A DNA stretch of 64,000 nucleotides from Scenedesmus sp. ARA3 (taxonomy: Eukaryota > Chlorophyta > Chlorophyceae > Sphaeropleales > Scenedesmaceae): assembly GCA_004335835.1 (NCBI GenBank), contig RWJK01001937.1, positions 35,717 through 99,716 of the forward strand. Reading direction: 5' to 3'. The notes below the pieces were generated by a model that worked only from the letters and a program-made list of their open reading frames with translations, searched no databases and had not been told where the DNA came from. Within the stretch, counting starts at the first letter, position 1, and each line of letters opens with the position of its first letter. Of the stretch, positions 47,410 through 60,842 are shown piece by piece. A program made the position numbers and the translations under genes.

Positions 47410-49691
47410 ATGCTTGCTGCGAGACTTCAAGGCCATCTTGCTGGCTGTACAGCTGACAACAAACGCCAGCTACGTGTAGACATAGCTTCTGTGCTGAAGA
47501 CGAGCTGTCGGGAATGTCGGGCCGCGCCAGCAGCCATAGCAGTGGCTGGGCACAGCCATTCGCGGATCAAGCGCCATAGGTACGTTAATATGTTGATCTG
47601 TTGTTTCTGATGCTGCTTTAGTGCACTCAGCCAGCGCGGACGTCCGCTGCTGCCACACAAGCAACTGTGACTGCTGCTGAGCCGTGGCAGCCAACAAAGG
47701 CCTGTGTGCTGCAGATCGCTGCCGACATGCCAGGCAGGGGAGCAAGATATCGGAGGCTATACGCCTGCCAGCTACATATCCTTCTCGGAAGACCCTAGCA
47801 AGCAGTGCCACCACCGGGCCGAGGTGGTGGTGGATGCACCCATTGAAGCCTGCTTCGCAATGTGGAGCGACTGGTCGAAGCTAGTGGACTTCATGGACCT
47901 CATTGGACAGGTGCAGACCATTGGATCACGCGTGTAAGAGCAGCAGCAGCTGCTCCTGCAGCAGCAGCAGTACTGTACTGGCGCATCAGCGGCTGATGTG
48001 TGAGATGTTCGTGCAAGCAAGTAAAACAAGATGCGCGCCACTGCTCGTGTGTGATGCATGGCTGTGCTGTTGTTTGCTGTACTGCAGATTGGGCTTGACA
48101 ACAACACCCCAGAGATGGCGCTGTTCCAATGCTTCTACCGCTGGAGTGAGTAGCAGCAGCGCTTGCGCAGACATGGCGCATCATCTTGAAATCTTTTGCA
48201 CACAATAAGCCTGGAGCATTCACAGCAGACAAAAGAAACAGCAGCATATGCGGATCAGCTGGCTTCTGTGGCAGGCTCTCAAGCTGGCAGAGGGTGGCGC
48301 CATTGCAGCAGCAATGCGGTTGCATGCAGTTCCTGCAAGCTGTGTTGCTGTGGCGTGTGCGCAGCATCCCTTGTTTGGCCAGCACCACCTGGTTCCGCAC
48401 ACGTCTAGTGCAGCAGCAGCTCACTCACACGTTCGTGGTGCACTTGTCCTCTCTTGTTGCTCTTGTTTCATCATCACCAGGGAAGCTGCCCATCATGGAG
48501 ATTGTGTTTCTGCTGGAGCGCACCACTGTGGAGCCCAACAGCTTCATTGCTTTCAAGAGCGTGTATGGCATGGCCCTGTTAGGTGAGAGCTTGCATGAAT
48601 GCGTGTGCAAGCAGGTGTACGGCATGGTCGTGTTAGGTGTTTGCTGAGGCTCCTGGTCATACAGCCGTGTGCAATGTAGACAGTCGACTGTGCAGTGTGA
48701 CGTGGAGCAAGCTGGCGTGTGTTGTTTGCAGTGTTACGGGGCGGCGAGGGCGAGCAGCATTTTTTTGAAGCAGCAAAAGCAACTGTTGTTCGGGCAGTTA
48801 AGTGTGCATTGGTGTGATAGCACTGCATCATTGTTCAGTCAGGAGGCATGTGGCAGGTTGCACCTGTTCCTGCAAGTGACGCACTGCTCAGTGGATGCAG
48901 TTCCTGCAAGGCCTGCTGGCATCCTGACACCTGCGTGTCTTGTGCTGCTGCTGCTGCTGACTGCAGGCGGAGTCACCCTGCAGGAGCAGGATGACGGTAG
49001 GACCAAGGTGCAGCTGTACTTCACACACCCCATCCCTAACCTGCTGGCACAGATGCATGTTGGGCCATTTGGTGTGGAGACGCACATGATGCAGATCCTT
49101 AAGGACAACATGGCAACATACAAAGCCAAGGTCGAGGAGACAGCACCAGCAGATTGGCAGCAGGCCAAGCAGCAGGTGGCAGCGCGCGTGCGTCAGCAGC
49201 AGGAGCAGCAGCGGCAACAGCAGGCACAGCAGCCGCTGCCAGAACAGCAGCAGGAAGTCAAGCAGCCGCCGCCGCCGCAGCAGCAGCAGACACAGCAGCA
49301 AGCGCAGCGGCCGGCTGAGCAGCAGCAGCAGCAGGAAGCACAGGGGTTGCAGCACCCGCCAGCACCTGCGGCACGCAAGCAGCGGACAAGCAGGCGCACC
49401 TCAGCAGCTGCTGAGGACCCAGCAGCAGCAGGAGCAGTAGCAGCAGCGGCCAGCAAGCCGCGTAGCAGAGCAGGCACTAGTCGGCGCACGGCATCTGCAG
49501 CAGCGGCTGCAGATGCTGGCAGCAGCAGCAGCAGCAGCAGCGCTGCTGGCAGGCGGCGCACCCGCACCGCAACAGGCAGCAGTGCAGCAGCAGGTGAGGC
49601 AGGCAACGGCACAGGGCAGCAGGTAGATGCTGCAAAGCCGTCGCGGCGCAGCACAACTAGCAGGCGCACAGCAAGCACGCGTGATCAATGA
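47410..49691 (+). CDS. SRPBCC (polyketide cyclase/COQ10-like) protein with disordered tail (423 aa)
   Basis: Five exons in phase: 47410-47579, 47715-47931 (47910 is an equally in-phase end), 48088-48145, 48481-48582 and 48967-49691. The START-like lipid-binding fold is recognised from AEVVVDAPIEACFAMWSDWS, then LVDFMDLIG, PEMALFQCFYRW, KLPIMEIVFLLERTTVEP, FIAFKSVYGMALLGG, TKVQLYFTHPIPNLLAQMHV and the closing helix (METHILKDNM type). Plant and cyanobacterial homologues are plastid cyclase/dehydrase-like proteins of mostly unknown ligand. The N-terminus (MLAARLQGHLAGC) could be a transit peptide. The C-terminal ~180 residues are Gln, Ala and basic SRRT repeats (TSRRTAS). Its end and 3' UTR are duplicated at 52357. 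Confidence 0.8.
48615..48636 (+). repeat. Exon echo, copy of SRPBCC exon 4 end and donor
   Basis: VYGMVVL plus GT, 54 bases past the real end VYGMALL. Confidence 0.85.
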
Positions 49692-50992
49692 CGTGGCTGC
49701 AGTATGCAGCAGCGCTGGTATCATGTACTACAGCCTGTAGTGCTGAGCATGCACTAGCTGGCGGTTGCCGGGCAGGCAGTGCACGAGGCAATGCAGGTGG
49801 CAGTCCATGCCTGGGGCCAAAGCACAGTTGGCCGCTACATGGTTTGTCTCTTCTGCTGCAGCACAGCATGGTTGCTTGGCTGCACTAGGAGCTTTCTATT
49901 GTGATGGTAACGATTGACCTGCTTGCACGTTGTACCAATTATATACTGATGGTGTGCTGGCTTTTATCGGTTCAGGCCACTCACTGATTATTGCAATGGC
50001 TTTCTTGTAACAAATTAATGATGTCAAATAGCCGAACATCACAGCTTTGCGAAAGTTACGTCTGTGCTGGAGGTGATTATAGAAGAGGGTGTCACTGACA
50101 AGGTGTCACCACCAGGATCACCTGGTCCTGTTGTGTCTGGGCACCAGCCCATCGGGTGCCGCAACTATTGTTTTCCCCCCAGGCATGTGGCTACCGGGAA
50201 CAGCACTGACCAGGCTGTCAATGCAGGTAACACTAGAACAAGTAGGAGGAGCAGCAGCACCAGGAGATCTGGCTCCGTCCTTCGGGATTCTGGCTTTGTC
50301 TAGAATTCGTCATTCTACATCTGAAGTTGAAAGTCATGGCCTGGAGGGGAGGGGGGGCTTCTAGCTATGTGAGTACGCATAGTGTCGCATTGTGCTTGTA
50401 ATGTATGATCTGCATGCACCTTGAAACTCTTTATACAGTTGCGATTCGCTCTCAAAACACAAGAGGGGAGCCCTCAGGGCTCAGCCCTGATGGATGTAGG
50501 CAGACTGGGGCCTTCACAGGATTGAACTATAGAGACGTCGTTAAAAACACACTTTCAACGCAACAAATGAAAGTAAATCATGTGGACGCAGGCTGCTCGT
50601 GCGCATGCTGCGCCTCCTGTCAGGAGGGTGGTGCCCAGTGGCCGTACGCCGTAGTCATCATAACACCGCGGCAGCATGAATGTGTACAATAGATACGAAA
50701 CTTAAATTTTCATTCATTGTTTATGGCGATGTTGTATACAAGCTGGCAGCTTTTGCTCGTCCGCTGTTAACATCAAACCCTGTTTGAATCGTTGCATTGC
50801 CCGTCCTTGCGCCTTAGATCCAGCTTCGAGATAAATGCGGTCATCTTCTGACCGTTTTTTTGAACACTGTGGGTCACAAACAGTCACTGATAAGGATCAC
50901 CGTGACTTTCGAGCAGTGGAACTTGCGAAGCGACTCCACTGCAAGCAACGCTCAAATGTAGAACACTTGCATCCTCGACACTGAAAGGAAGC
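49692..50992. other. Intergenic, SRPBCC gene to small gene
   Basis: The first ~215 bases are SRPBCC 3' UTR (also present at 52508-52728). 50060-50360 has a short open frame without recognisable similarity. No gene supported. Confidence 0.5.
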
Positions 50993-51638
50993 ATGGCGCT
51001 GCGGCAGCTGTCGAAAGACGAGCTGTTAGATCAATACGCAGCAGACCAGGTACGCCTCTTATGTTGACAAGCTCGCCCGGTGACAAACCGTGTGGTACGT
51101 ATAAGCTGACGTGCCGCTCTGCACTGCCGGCCAGACGCTGCAGGGTCTTTCTAATGCTGCACCATTGTTCTACTTTGGCGCTCCTGCCTTCAAGCATCCC
51201 TCTGGCTGTGTGCTCAAGAGATGGGCAAGGAACCGCATTTGGCTCGAGAACAGCACCAGCACAGACATCGTGGTGTATGTGCACCGCTTTAAGCAGATCA
51301 AGCAGGTGCTGGAGCAGGCATACAAGGTGGCTGCAGGCGCACCAGGCACAGTGAGCTTCGAGATGGCACTCAAAGCAGCACTGGAGAAAGGGCTAACACA
51401 AGAGTTCAACATATCAGCAGAAGAGACAGCTGAGGTGCGCGTGAACCTGGGGTCTGGCTCAGGAGGCGCGTATGTCACCACCCGTGCGCAGAGCAGCTAC
51501 ACAACGCTGTTCGGCAAAAACATAGTGGTCGAACCAGGTTGGTGCTACACCATCAAGCCACCCAGCTTTGAAGATGAAGCCTTGACACAGCCTGCGCCAG
51601 TTGCTGCTGGCCTCTCAAAGGCCTGTACAATCAGCTGA
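50993..51638 (+). CDS. Small unrecognised protein (186 aa)
   Basis: Two exons in phase (50993-51049, 51135-51638; 187 codons with stop). The first exon gives MALRQLSKDELLDQYAADQ. The second gives an aromatic, beta-strand-like pattern (APLFYFGAPAFKHPSG, KRWARNRIWLENSTSTDIVV, GWCYTIKPP) around a helical stretch (FKQIKQVLEQAYKVAAG, FEMALKAALEKG). No signal peptide, membrane segment or low-complexity run, which is rare in this window. I do not recognise the family. Alternation of polar and hydrophobic residues suggests a compact beta-sandwich; this is inference. Confidence 0.65.
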
Positions 51639-52253
51639 CCTCAGGGTGAGTGCTGCAAGCGCGCTGCGCAACCTGAGACCAACATCACGTCAATCAGCAT
51701 TGGCAGCAACAGTCTGTCTTGCTGGCTCTGCTTCTGAGTTATTGTGTCCTAGGCATTGCCGCATGCCGCAGACCGCGGTTGTACAGCCTGCAACAGCTTC
51801 GTCAGAACAGTTGAGACTGGTACCAAACTCGGAGGATGCGCCAGTGTGCATGATGATGCGATGCAGATAACTAAGCTAGTCTTATCACAGCACTGCTGGA
51901 GTGCCGTGTCCGGAGGTACGTGCCCCTATGCCTCGAGCAAGAAATTACCCTGACGGCTCTTTGCGCAAGCAGCACAGCCCGCACTGCTGGCAGTACTGCA
52001 GCACACACATAAGCTGCAGTGTTATCAAGATTAATGCTGCCAGTCACATGGCTAACTCACCGTGTGCTCTCTTCAAGTAAGAAATGTTGGTCACGCTTAT
52101 TATCTCAGCTGGTAAGTCTGCAATCTCAGCCTGGCCATCGTTGCTGCTGCTGCTGCCACTGCTGCTGCTGCCAGCAAAGCAGTGCTTTGAAGCAGTTGGT
52201 GCAGCCATCGCTGCGGCTATTGCAGGCTGCGGTTACCTCCACATCGGCAAGTC

Positions 52254-52728
<475 letters not shown>

Positions 52729-53540
52729 GTAGCGGCTGCGTATGGTCGAGGTTGAGGGTGCTCAAAACTACAGCCTGAGGAGGCAACAATATTGTGGCAT
52801 ATTGCACACAGTATTGTGACAATGTGGCAGTTCAGCTAGCACAGCAGTGCCATTTTTCCTAGGCGTGTAAATGTACATGATGCACTTGTCAAATAGAATC
52901 CACATCGTGCCACTGCTTGCTCCCATATGTGCAGCAAAGCACGGCAGCACGTTGTAGCCCCCGTTTGTTTGTTCCCTGGCATGGCCCATATGGGCATGCA
53001 TGCCGGCCATGCTGCGCCTACGCCACAGGCTTCCTGATTGTTGCCTTGGCAGGACACCGACTGAGTCAGTGGCAGCTGATGTCTGTGTAGATGGATTATT
53101 CCTGGCGAAACACCTTAGGTTAGCACTGCCAAAAGGGGGCATTGTTTGGTAGAACCCCAGTAGGGTTCTGCTGCAACGAAATGGATGACAATACTGCCAG
53201 GCTGAGCCTGACAAGTGCACGTCGACGCGTTTACGCATAATCACATATCCAGTAGCATATATGTGCAACAACCTACTTGTAACTATGTGCAACTGCGTCG
53301 CCGTGTGACAGTGTGAATAGCTTCATATTTCGAAACAGACTGTCAGCGCGTAATCAGGAGTGTTTGCCTTTTCAAGTTACTCAAATCACGTCTCACGAAT
53401 AGTTATTTGAATGCTGGTTTGACGTTTAGCTGTAAACGCGTGGTGTGTGGCAACACAACTGTGTTGCTGCTTACACTGGTTATCTTCTCGCTGCAGCCCG
53501 TCTCAGTGGCGACTTTCGCAACTATAGCACCAACTGCACC

Positions 53541-56500
53541 ATGCAGCAGTCAACCATGATGCGCGTCAGCCAAAGAGCGCTGCACACCTGCTCGCATGCT
53601 ACAGTCAGCACAAGCAGTAGCAGGAGGACCAGCAGACGGCCTGTCTGCGCGAAGGCCACGCTGCATGGCAGCTCAGGGGCACAAGACCGCAAGACCGGCT
53701 ACCTGTTTCATGAGCTGTATTTCTGGCATGAGCCAGGGCCTTGGGGCAACCTGAAGAACTATGTGCAGCCTACCCGCCACCCAGAGCACGTGGAGACAAA
53801 GCGGCGCTTGCACAACCTGGTTAGCGTCAGTGGCCTGCTGGACCAGCTTCATGTGCTGAAGCCCCGTCCTGCAACAGAGTCTGAGCTGCTGAGGTGAGGG
53901 CTGCCAGGACATGCACACCATGCATGGCAGCATGGTACAGAACAGCAGCTGCAGGGCTGGTATGCCTGCAGGAACTGCGGTTGGCAGCCTTTCTGCCAAG
54001 CAAGCATCACCCATCCAAATTGCTGGGCATGCTGCATATCCCGCGGTGCATCAACCGCAACTACAGCACAACACCGCCCATGTCAAGCAAGCCCTGAAGC
54101 CTGTCGTGCTCAAATGGTGCTGTGACTGCTTACCCACCTTCCAGTACTTCAACATTCCTTCTTGTCTCTGCAGCTGCTGGCCTGCTTGCCCATCTCATCT
54201 TACACCTTTTTTTGCATGCACATCCAACTGCCGGTTTCCTGCAGGGCGCACACTCCAGACTACGTGCATGCAGTGCAGGCCATGAGCGCAGACAACAGCA
54301 AGGCAGTGCACTGCGTGGGTGACGAGTCACACTTCATGCCGGGCGGCTATGACCTGGCAGCCCTGGCTGCAGGCGGCGCCATCACTGCGATGGAGAATGT
54401 GCTGGATGGCAGCGTGCGTAACGCGTACGCGCTCTGCAGGTGGGTTGTTTGCTGACGGTCACAAACGTGCTGTTATAATAACACTCCTTGGGGTGGTGCA
54501 TGCGTATAAAAGCACATGGTTTGCCTGCATGTTTTGTGCGCTGGCGTGCAGCCAGAGCTTGCAGGAACAGTGTTGGCTTGGGAGCTGCTACTGCCTTTGT
54601 ATGAATCGTTCTGCACCTGCCCCCAGCGCCCCCAAGACACAACACAAGTTTAACATTTCTTGTGCGGTCTGTTGGTGCTTGTCTGCGTTCCCTGTTTCTT
54701 CCTACCAGGCCGCCTGGCCACCATGCAGAGCCGGGCATGGGTGGCGGCTACTGCCTGTTCAACAATGTGGCCATTGCTGCGCTGCATGCGCTGGAGCAGC
54801 ACCAGCTGGAGCGTGTTGCTGTTGTTGACTTTGACGTACATCACGGCAACGGCACGCAGGCCATCTTTGCCGAAGACCCGCGCGTGCTGTTCATCAGCGT
54901 GCACCAGGCCGGCAACTACCCGCTGTTCTCAGGTGAGGAGCACACTGTGCATCCAGCATGCAGATGCCTGCTGTTATGTCACATGATTCATGTGCACATC
55001 TACGACAGCCAGGCTGGGGCTGGCTTGTTTCTATATGTATGGCGCCACCAACACTGCACTGAATGCTCAGCAGCTCACTTCATCTGTCACAGCGCATGAC
55101 TGAGTGATTGCTCTGCATGCCGCTGCCTGCTCTGTGTGCTGCTGCAGGTGATGTGTCTGAGATTGGGCAGGGCCCGGGCGTTGGCACCACTCTCAACGTG
55201 CCGCTGCCGCCTGGCAGTGGCAGGGGCGCCTACAGGGCAGTGTTTGACAGGGTGGTGGCGCCGGCACTGGACATGTTTGGCCCGCAGCTGGTGCTGGTGT
55301 CTGCAGGTGGGTGACTCATACTGGCTTTGCATGCTGCCCGCCAGTGTCATTGTCTGTATGCCTTCGCCCTGTGTGAACCTAAGCCCAGCTCGTACGGGTA
55401 ACAAGTCAACGCTCCAGCTCTGTGTCAAGCCACCTGTGTTTGTCAGTCTGCAGCCAACAAGCAGGGGCAGGTGCTGACTCAGCAGCTGCGCCCCAGGCTT
55501 TTGGAAGGATCTGGCATCCTGCAATCTTTCCTTTCTTTTGCCATCTGCTGCAGGCTTTGATGCCAGCTACATGGACCCGCTGGGCCACATGATGCTGGGC
55601 AGCGAGGACTACCGCTACTTCACTGCTGCGCTGCAGCAGCACGCGGCGACATCGCCACACTGCCAGGTGAGCTGCTTGTGCACTCGAAGGGCACTGCCAG
55701 TGCTGCACATCTGGCATCTGTGTTTGTTGGGGGAACTGGGAAATGGTGCAGCTGCAACTGCCGAGGAACTCCGCTGCCGCAGCTACCTGTGCCAATTGAC
55801 AGGCACTCCCCATGCCTTCTGACAATGCATTGTCATCAACCTCAGTCGGTGCCACCACGCTAGAATGCCGCTGCCCCAGCCTGCAATGTACTGTGGCGCC
55901 AGCTGACATGACACATTTGTGTCATTTCGCTGCTGCTGCAGGGCCGCGTGGTTGCTGTGCATGAAGGCGGCTACAGCGAGCAGTACGTGCCATTCTGTGG
56001 CCTGGCGGTGATCGAGCAGCTGGCAGGCCTGCGCACCAAGGTAAGCGCCTGTGCTGCGTGCACCATGACGCTGATGTGGACTGCCTAAGTATGGTTTTTA
56101 TAACACTTTACATGAACAATGTGGTGTTGCGGTCTTAACATGGGCTTGCTCCTGCAGTACGTGCGTCCTTCTGAATGGAAGTGAAATGCATCTAGTGCAG
56201 TGCATGTGCTGCCTCATGGCCTGGTGATGCAGCCGTCTGACCCATGCTCCTGTTGTTTGCCTGTGTGACTTATGCTGCTTCGCAGGTGCAGGACCCCTAC
56301 TGGGAGGACGTGTATAACTTTGCGTATCAGGAGCTGCAGCCGCACCAGGACGCATGCATCAAGGCAGCAGAGCAGAACCTGGAAGCACTGCGGCAGGCCG
56401 TGCTGCGCAGTGGCAGGCAGCCAGGCGGCAGCAGCAGCAGCAGCAATGGCAACGGCAGCATCAAGGCCAAGCACGCTGCGGGTGCTGCAGGCGTGCTGAG

Positions 56501-56561
56501 CAGCAGCAAGGGCGCAGCGGCAGGCACGGGCGCAGAGCAGGCTGCGATTCATGGCTGCTAG
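53541..56561 (+). CDS. Class II histone deacetylase-family protein with presequence (472 aa)
   Basis: Eight exons in phase: 53541-53893, 54245-54439, 54709-54932, 55148-55306, 55554-55666, 55942-56040, 56286-56561 give 1,419 nt (seven listed joins; 473 codons with stop). Motifs in order: [115 protein letters not shown] and [13 protein letters not shown]. All zinc and catalytic positions are intact. The N-terminus ([20 protein letters not shown] to RRPVCAKA) is Ser/Arg-rich and ends in a VCA-type site, suggesting import into plastid or mitochondrion. A Ser/Ala tail follows the fold. It is paralogous to 17064-20210. Unlike nearly every other gene here, its introns show no exon echo that I could find. 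Confidence 0.94.
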
Positions 56562-58407
56562 CCTGCTGAGCAGTGTTTGTCACGCGGCTGAATAGCAGTA
56601 GCTGTGCCGCTGTGTGCGATGTTGTGTGGTTTGCTGGCCGAATCGTGCGCCTGGTCATGCTGCTCGTGAGCAGAAAGCATCTGTGTGCTTCAGCTTTGGT
56701 CAGGGGTGGATGCAGCACCGCGCCTTCCTAGCAGGGCCTCGCTAGGCAGCGGACCAGCAAACTGAATGTATACATCGCTCAGTCTTTTGCAACTAAGATC
56801 ATGTGTACTTGTGTTATGTCTGCATGTGTTGGGGCTTTTCCTTGGCCTTGCAATGTCACTCTATGACACATCAGGCCTCTCATGCTGACATGTTTGACCC
56901 ACACGACCCAGGGTCTTGTACAGTGCATAGGCAGTGGATATGCTCGAGGTTTGGTGTGTGAGCATCTACGGGGTATGGATTATAGGTACATATTTACGCG
57001 TTCTGCCTTGCATCAAGGAACATAACGGCACTGCTGACTTTCATCCACTTTTGAAATCCTTCTCAGGGTGAGCCGCCCGATGGCAATGGCACCCTTTGGT
57101 GGGTGTTTCGTGCCTCCTGCATGATTTTCTGTCATGCTTCCTGCCATAAACGCAGGCTGGATAGTTTTCTCAGGTGCATGGCGTTTTTGTTCAGCAGGCT
57201 GGTGCGAGCTGCAGCTTGGGCGTCTGTAGGCACTGTCCCTTCGGCCATACACAACTATGGTGCATGGCCGTGGGCACTGCTACATCCTTCTTTTGAAGTC
57301 ATGAGCTTTTCTATTGAGTCATGCCCATAAGCCGATTTTCTGTGCCAGAGATTTGTGCTTGGCAGCTGAAAAGAGGCTGCCAGGCTGTCAGGCCTAGGTG
57401 GCTAGACTGTGCAAGGATACTATGCATGAGTCTGTGCCTCGAAACATCCAACCGTGTTTTAGAATAAGTTACATATATCGACATTCTGGCGGGGTCTGTG
57501 CGGACGACGAAACTGAGGAGCTGGTGCCACCTTCTTTTGTCACCTGCTACTTGTCATGTTGAAACGCTGGGCACCCTCAGGTATGTCAAGCGGATGCTCC
57601 TCTCACTATTTGCTGAAATTACGCTTACAATCCACCGTGCGGACTGTGTCACCGCATTCACAAACTCCTTGCCTTCCTCCCTACGCCCCTCACCTCACGC
57701 CGCGCAAAACTCATGTAGTTGCTGTCGTGACTACATACTAAACGTACAATCAACAAGGCTCATCGACACTTGGAGCGCAGGCAACCGACAACAAGGCATG
57801 CTCGAAGAGCTGGCACCGCAGGTGGGCCATGCTTCATATTCTTTTGTTTAAAGGAATATGGTATTTTATTTTGCTACATGAGGTTTTTTTGGCACGATCA
57901 GCTTGCCTCGCACTCCAGCAAAGCACTTTCTCGGGGAGCCGAGCTACCTCCTGACAGCATGAAAGGCAGCTGGTTGGCCAAAGTTTCAGCTAGATGATAT
58001 TCTATTTGCTGGAAGCTCGTGTGTGTGAATTGGCCGTGCCTCGCTGTCACTAGGATGTGGTGGGCTTGACAGTAACCAAGCCAGCGAGCCAAAGGTGATG
58101 GACAGCATGCTTCATCCAGGCAAGCTCTGTCTCCGCAGTGACTAGACACTCCCATACATAGCATTGCCTGGTGCTGCTAAGTGTCCGAGGCAACAGCATT
58201 TGCAGGTTCCCTGCAGCTCTCAGCCTGACGTCCCTGCTGCTGCTCTCCTGCAGGTCTATTGCTCCTCCATGGCGTGACCCACAGCTCCACCGCACCACAA
58301 CATATCACCCCTTGACACATTAACATACACAAGCAGACACCCTCAGCAAGCTCAGTGAGCCGGCGCTGCAAATAACAAGCAGCGCAGGCAGCTGCTGTGC
58401 TAGCAGC
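56562..58407. other. Intergenic, deacetylase to GT2 gene
   Basis: 1.8 kb without a supported gene, RNA gene or repeat. Short open frames have no recognisable motifs. Confidence 0.5.
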
Positions 58408-60801
58408 ATGCAGCAGCCACGCAGCAGTGACCAGGGGCTTCCCCTGGTCTTCAGAGATGAGTCACTCGATGAATATGGAGCAACAAAGCAAGCAGACCCA
58501 TACAACCCCTTTGCAGTGCCTCCTGCAAGGCAGAACACCCTGCGCAGCTCGGCGCCAGGCGTGCTGCTTGCAAGAAATGACGGCAGCAACCCTGCCAGGT
58601 CAGCTGCAGGAGGATTCGTGAGCCCATTTGCGTCCTTTAGCGGCAGGAGCAACAGCAGCAGCGGTGGCGGGCAGTATCCGCTGCCCGTTTTCCCGCCTGT
58701 GGCTGTGCAAGGAAACTTCAACAGCAGCAACAGCAGCAGCGTCAGTGCCAGCAGCGGAAGCAGCAGCTTCAGGACCCGTGGAGTGCCACCACTGGCAGCA
58801 GCTGCCATGGCAGCAGCAGCAGCAGCAGGACCAGCGCAGGACGAGCGGATGATGTACGGACAGGAAATAGCATCGGACTATGCAATGACGCCGGAGCAGG
58901 CAGCAGCAGCAGAGGCAGAGGCTGCTGCAGCTGTTGGAGGTGACACGCGTGCACTGCGTGACACCTTCAGCATGGGTGGCGCCTTTCCACCCATCAACAG
59001 CAGCTACCCCAACATCTCTGCTGCAGGCGCTGCTGCAGCATGTGACGCAGCCGGCTATGCAGCAGCAGCAGCAGACCAGCGCTTTCCACTAGTGCAGCAG
59101 CACTCACTGCCACTAGTGCCGCCACCGCCAGCTGCAATGCCGCTGCACGGCTATGGCGCTGCTGCTGATGTGCCTCATAGGCCCATGGGCATGCTCAACC
59201 CTGCCAACTGGTTTGCGAAGAAGCAGGCACCCCCGGCCGGCCCCAGGCCATCAGCACTGCAGGTGAGAAAAGAGAACATGTAGAGGTGTTTGCTGCCAGC
59301 GATGCACCACAAAGGTGCAGTTTTTGGCTTCGCATGGCAGCATTTGCCACTCAACCAGGTCAAGCAAAAGCGTAAGACGCGCTTGCACTTGCAACCTTGC
59401 TAACAAACCAGCAACTTGGTGGCTCGTTTGCAGCTCACGAACACAAACCACTGTATATCACACACTTTGTGGCGCACACTGCAGGTGGCGGCCTCCCGCA
59501 TGCCAGAGCGCGTGGTGTGGGCACCCCGCAAGGCCGGCAGCCCATGTGAACAGCATGTGAACACACAACCAACATGTCCACATGCTGTTATGCACACTGC
59601 AGGTGGCAGCCTCTCGCATGCCTGAGCGTCTAGTGTGGGCGCCCCGCAATTACAAACTGATATCTTCAATTCCTGTTCCGTTATGGACTGCAGGTGGCAG
59701 CCTCCCGCATGCCCGAGCGCGTGGTGTGGGCACCCCGCAAGGCCCCCAGGCCAACCAAGCTGCACTTCAGCCCTCTGGCGCTGCTGCTGCTGCTGGCGTT
59801 CCTGGGTGCTGCCGGCTACTACTTCTATGTGCGCGTGGCCTTCACCCTCAACATGGGCAGCCACACCTGGTGAGGAAAAGATGGGCGTATACATGTGTGC
59901 TGCTTGATGCTGCTTTTGATGTGCGCAGATTTGGGTTGTGGCGTTCATGGAATGCTCAAGATGAGTGGCCATACCTGGTGAGCAACAGCAGAGCAGCGGA
60001 GGTCTTGTGGTTTGTTGATGCCTGTGCTGGTACTGGCGGTGGCGATCCTTGGGCTCTCTGCAGCAGCACTGTCCAGCATGCTGCGGTATATGTCTTTCGC
60101 ATGCCTGCTTGCTGCAGGTACGGCGTGCTGGTGCTCGTGGTGGAGATCATTGGGCTCACAGCACTAGTGCCATAGCAGAACTCAACCCAACTATTGTCTA
60201 AACTGTCTACTCATATCCTGCAGGTACGGCGTGCTGGTGCTGGTGGTGGAGATCATCGGGCTCACAGCCGTGGTGCCGTACGGCATGCTACTGCCCTTCC
60301 ACACCCTCAGCAGCGGCAGCAAGGGCCTGCCTGTGGATGATGGGCGGGCCATCCTGCCGCCTGAGAAGCGCTTCAGGGTGCACATCCTGGTGCCATGCTA
60401 CAAGGTGAGCTTCCTGCAAGGGTTCTTATTCGGGGTCTTTCCTGCAAGGGCCTGCCTGTGGATGATGGCAGGGCCATCCTGCCGCCTGAGCGCTTCAGGG
60501 TGCACATTCTGGTGCCATGCTACAAGGTGAGAGTATCTGATAATTTGCACTTCCTGGTCATTTTGCAAGGGGGTCGGCTGAAGGTGGTACTCTGGTTTGG
60601 CCCCCTGGAGAGCACTCACGGCATGAGCAGCTGTGCTCCATATCACAAAACCTTGGATGGGTGGGCTGTGATGTTGTAACGGCTGGCGCAGACTGAAGGA
60701 GGGGTTACGCAATATGCTTCGGTAGCATCCCACCAACCTGCACCTGTGACTCTCCTTCCATCTTGTTGTCAGTGCTGTGTCTGGGCCTGTGTTGACAATC
60801 A

Positions 60802-60842
<41 letters not shown>

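Noticed and set aside
50064..50364. Possible gene or retrovirus-like fragment
   Set aside because: Short overlapping frames without conserved motifs or splice logic.
52768..53292. 174-codon minus-strand open frame
   Set aside because: No recognisable motif, no splice partners, and composition like intergenic DNA.
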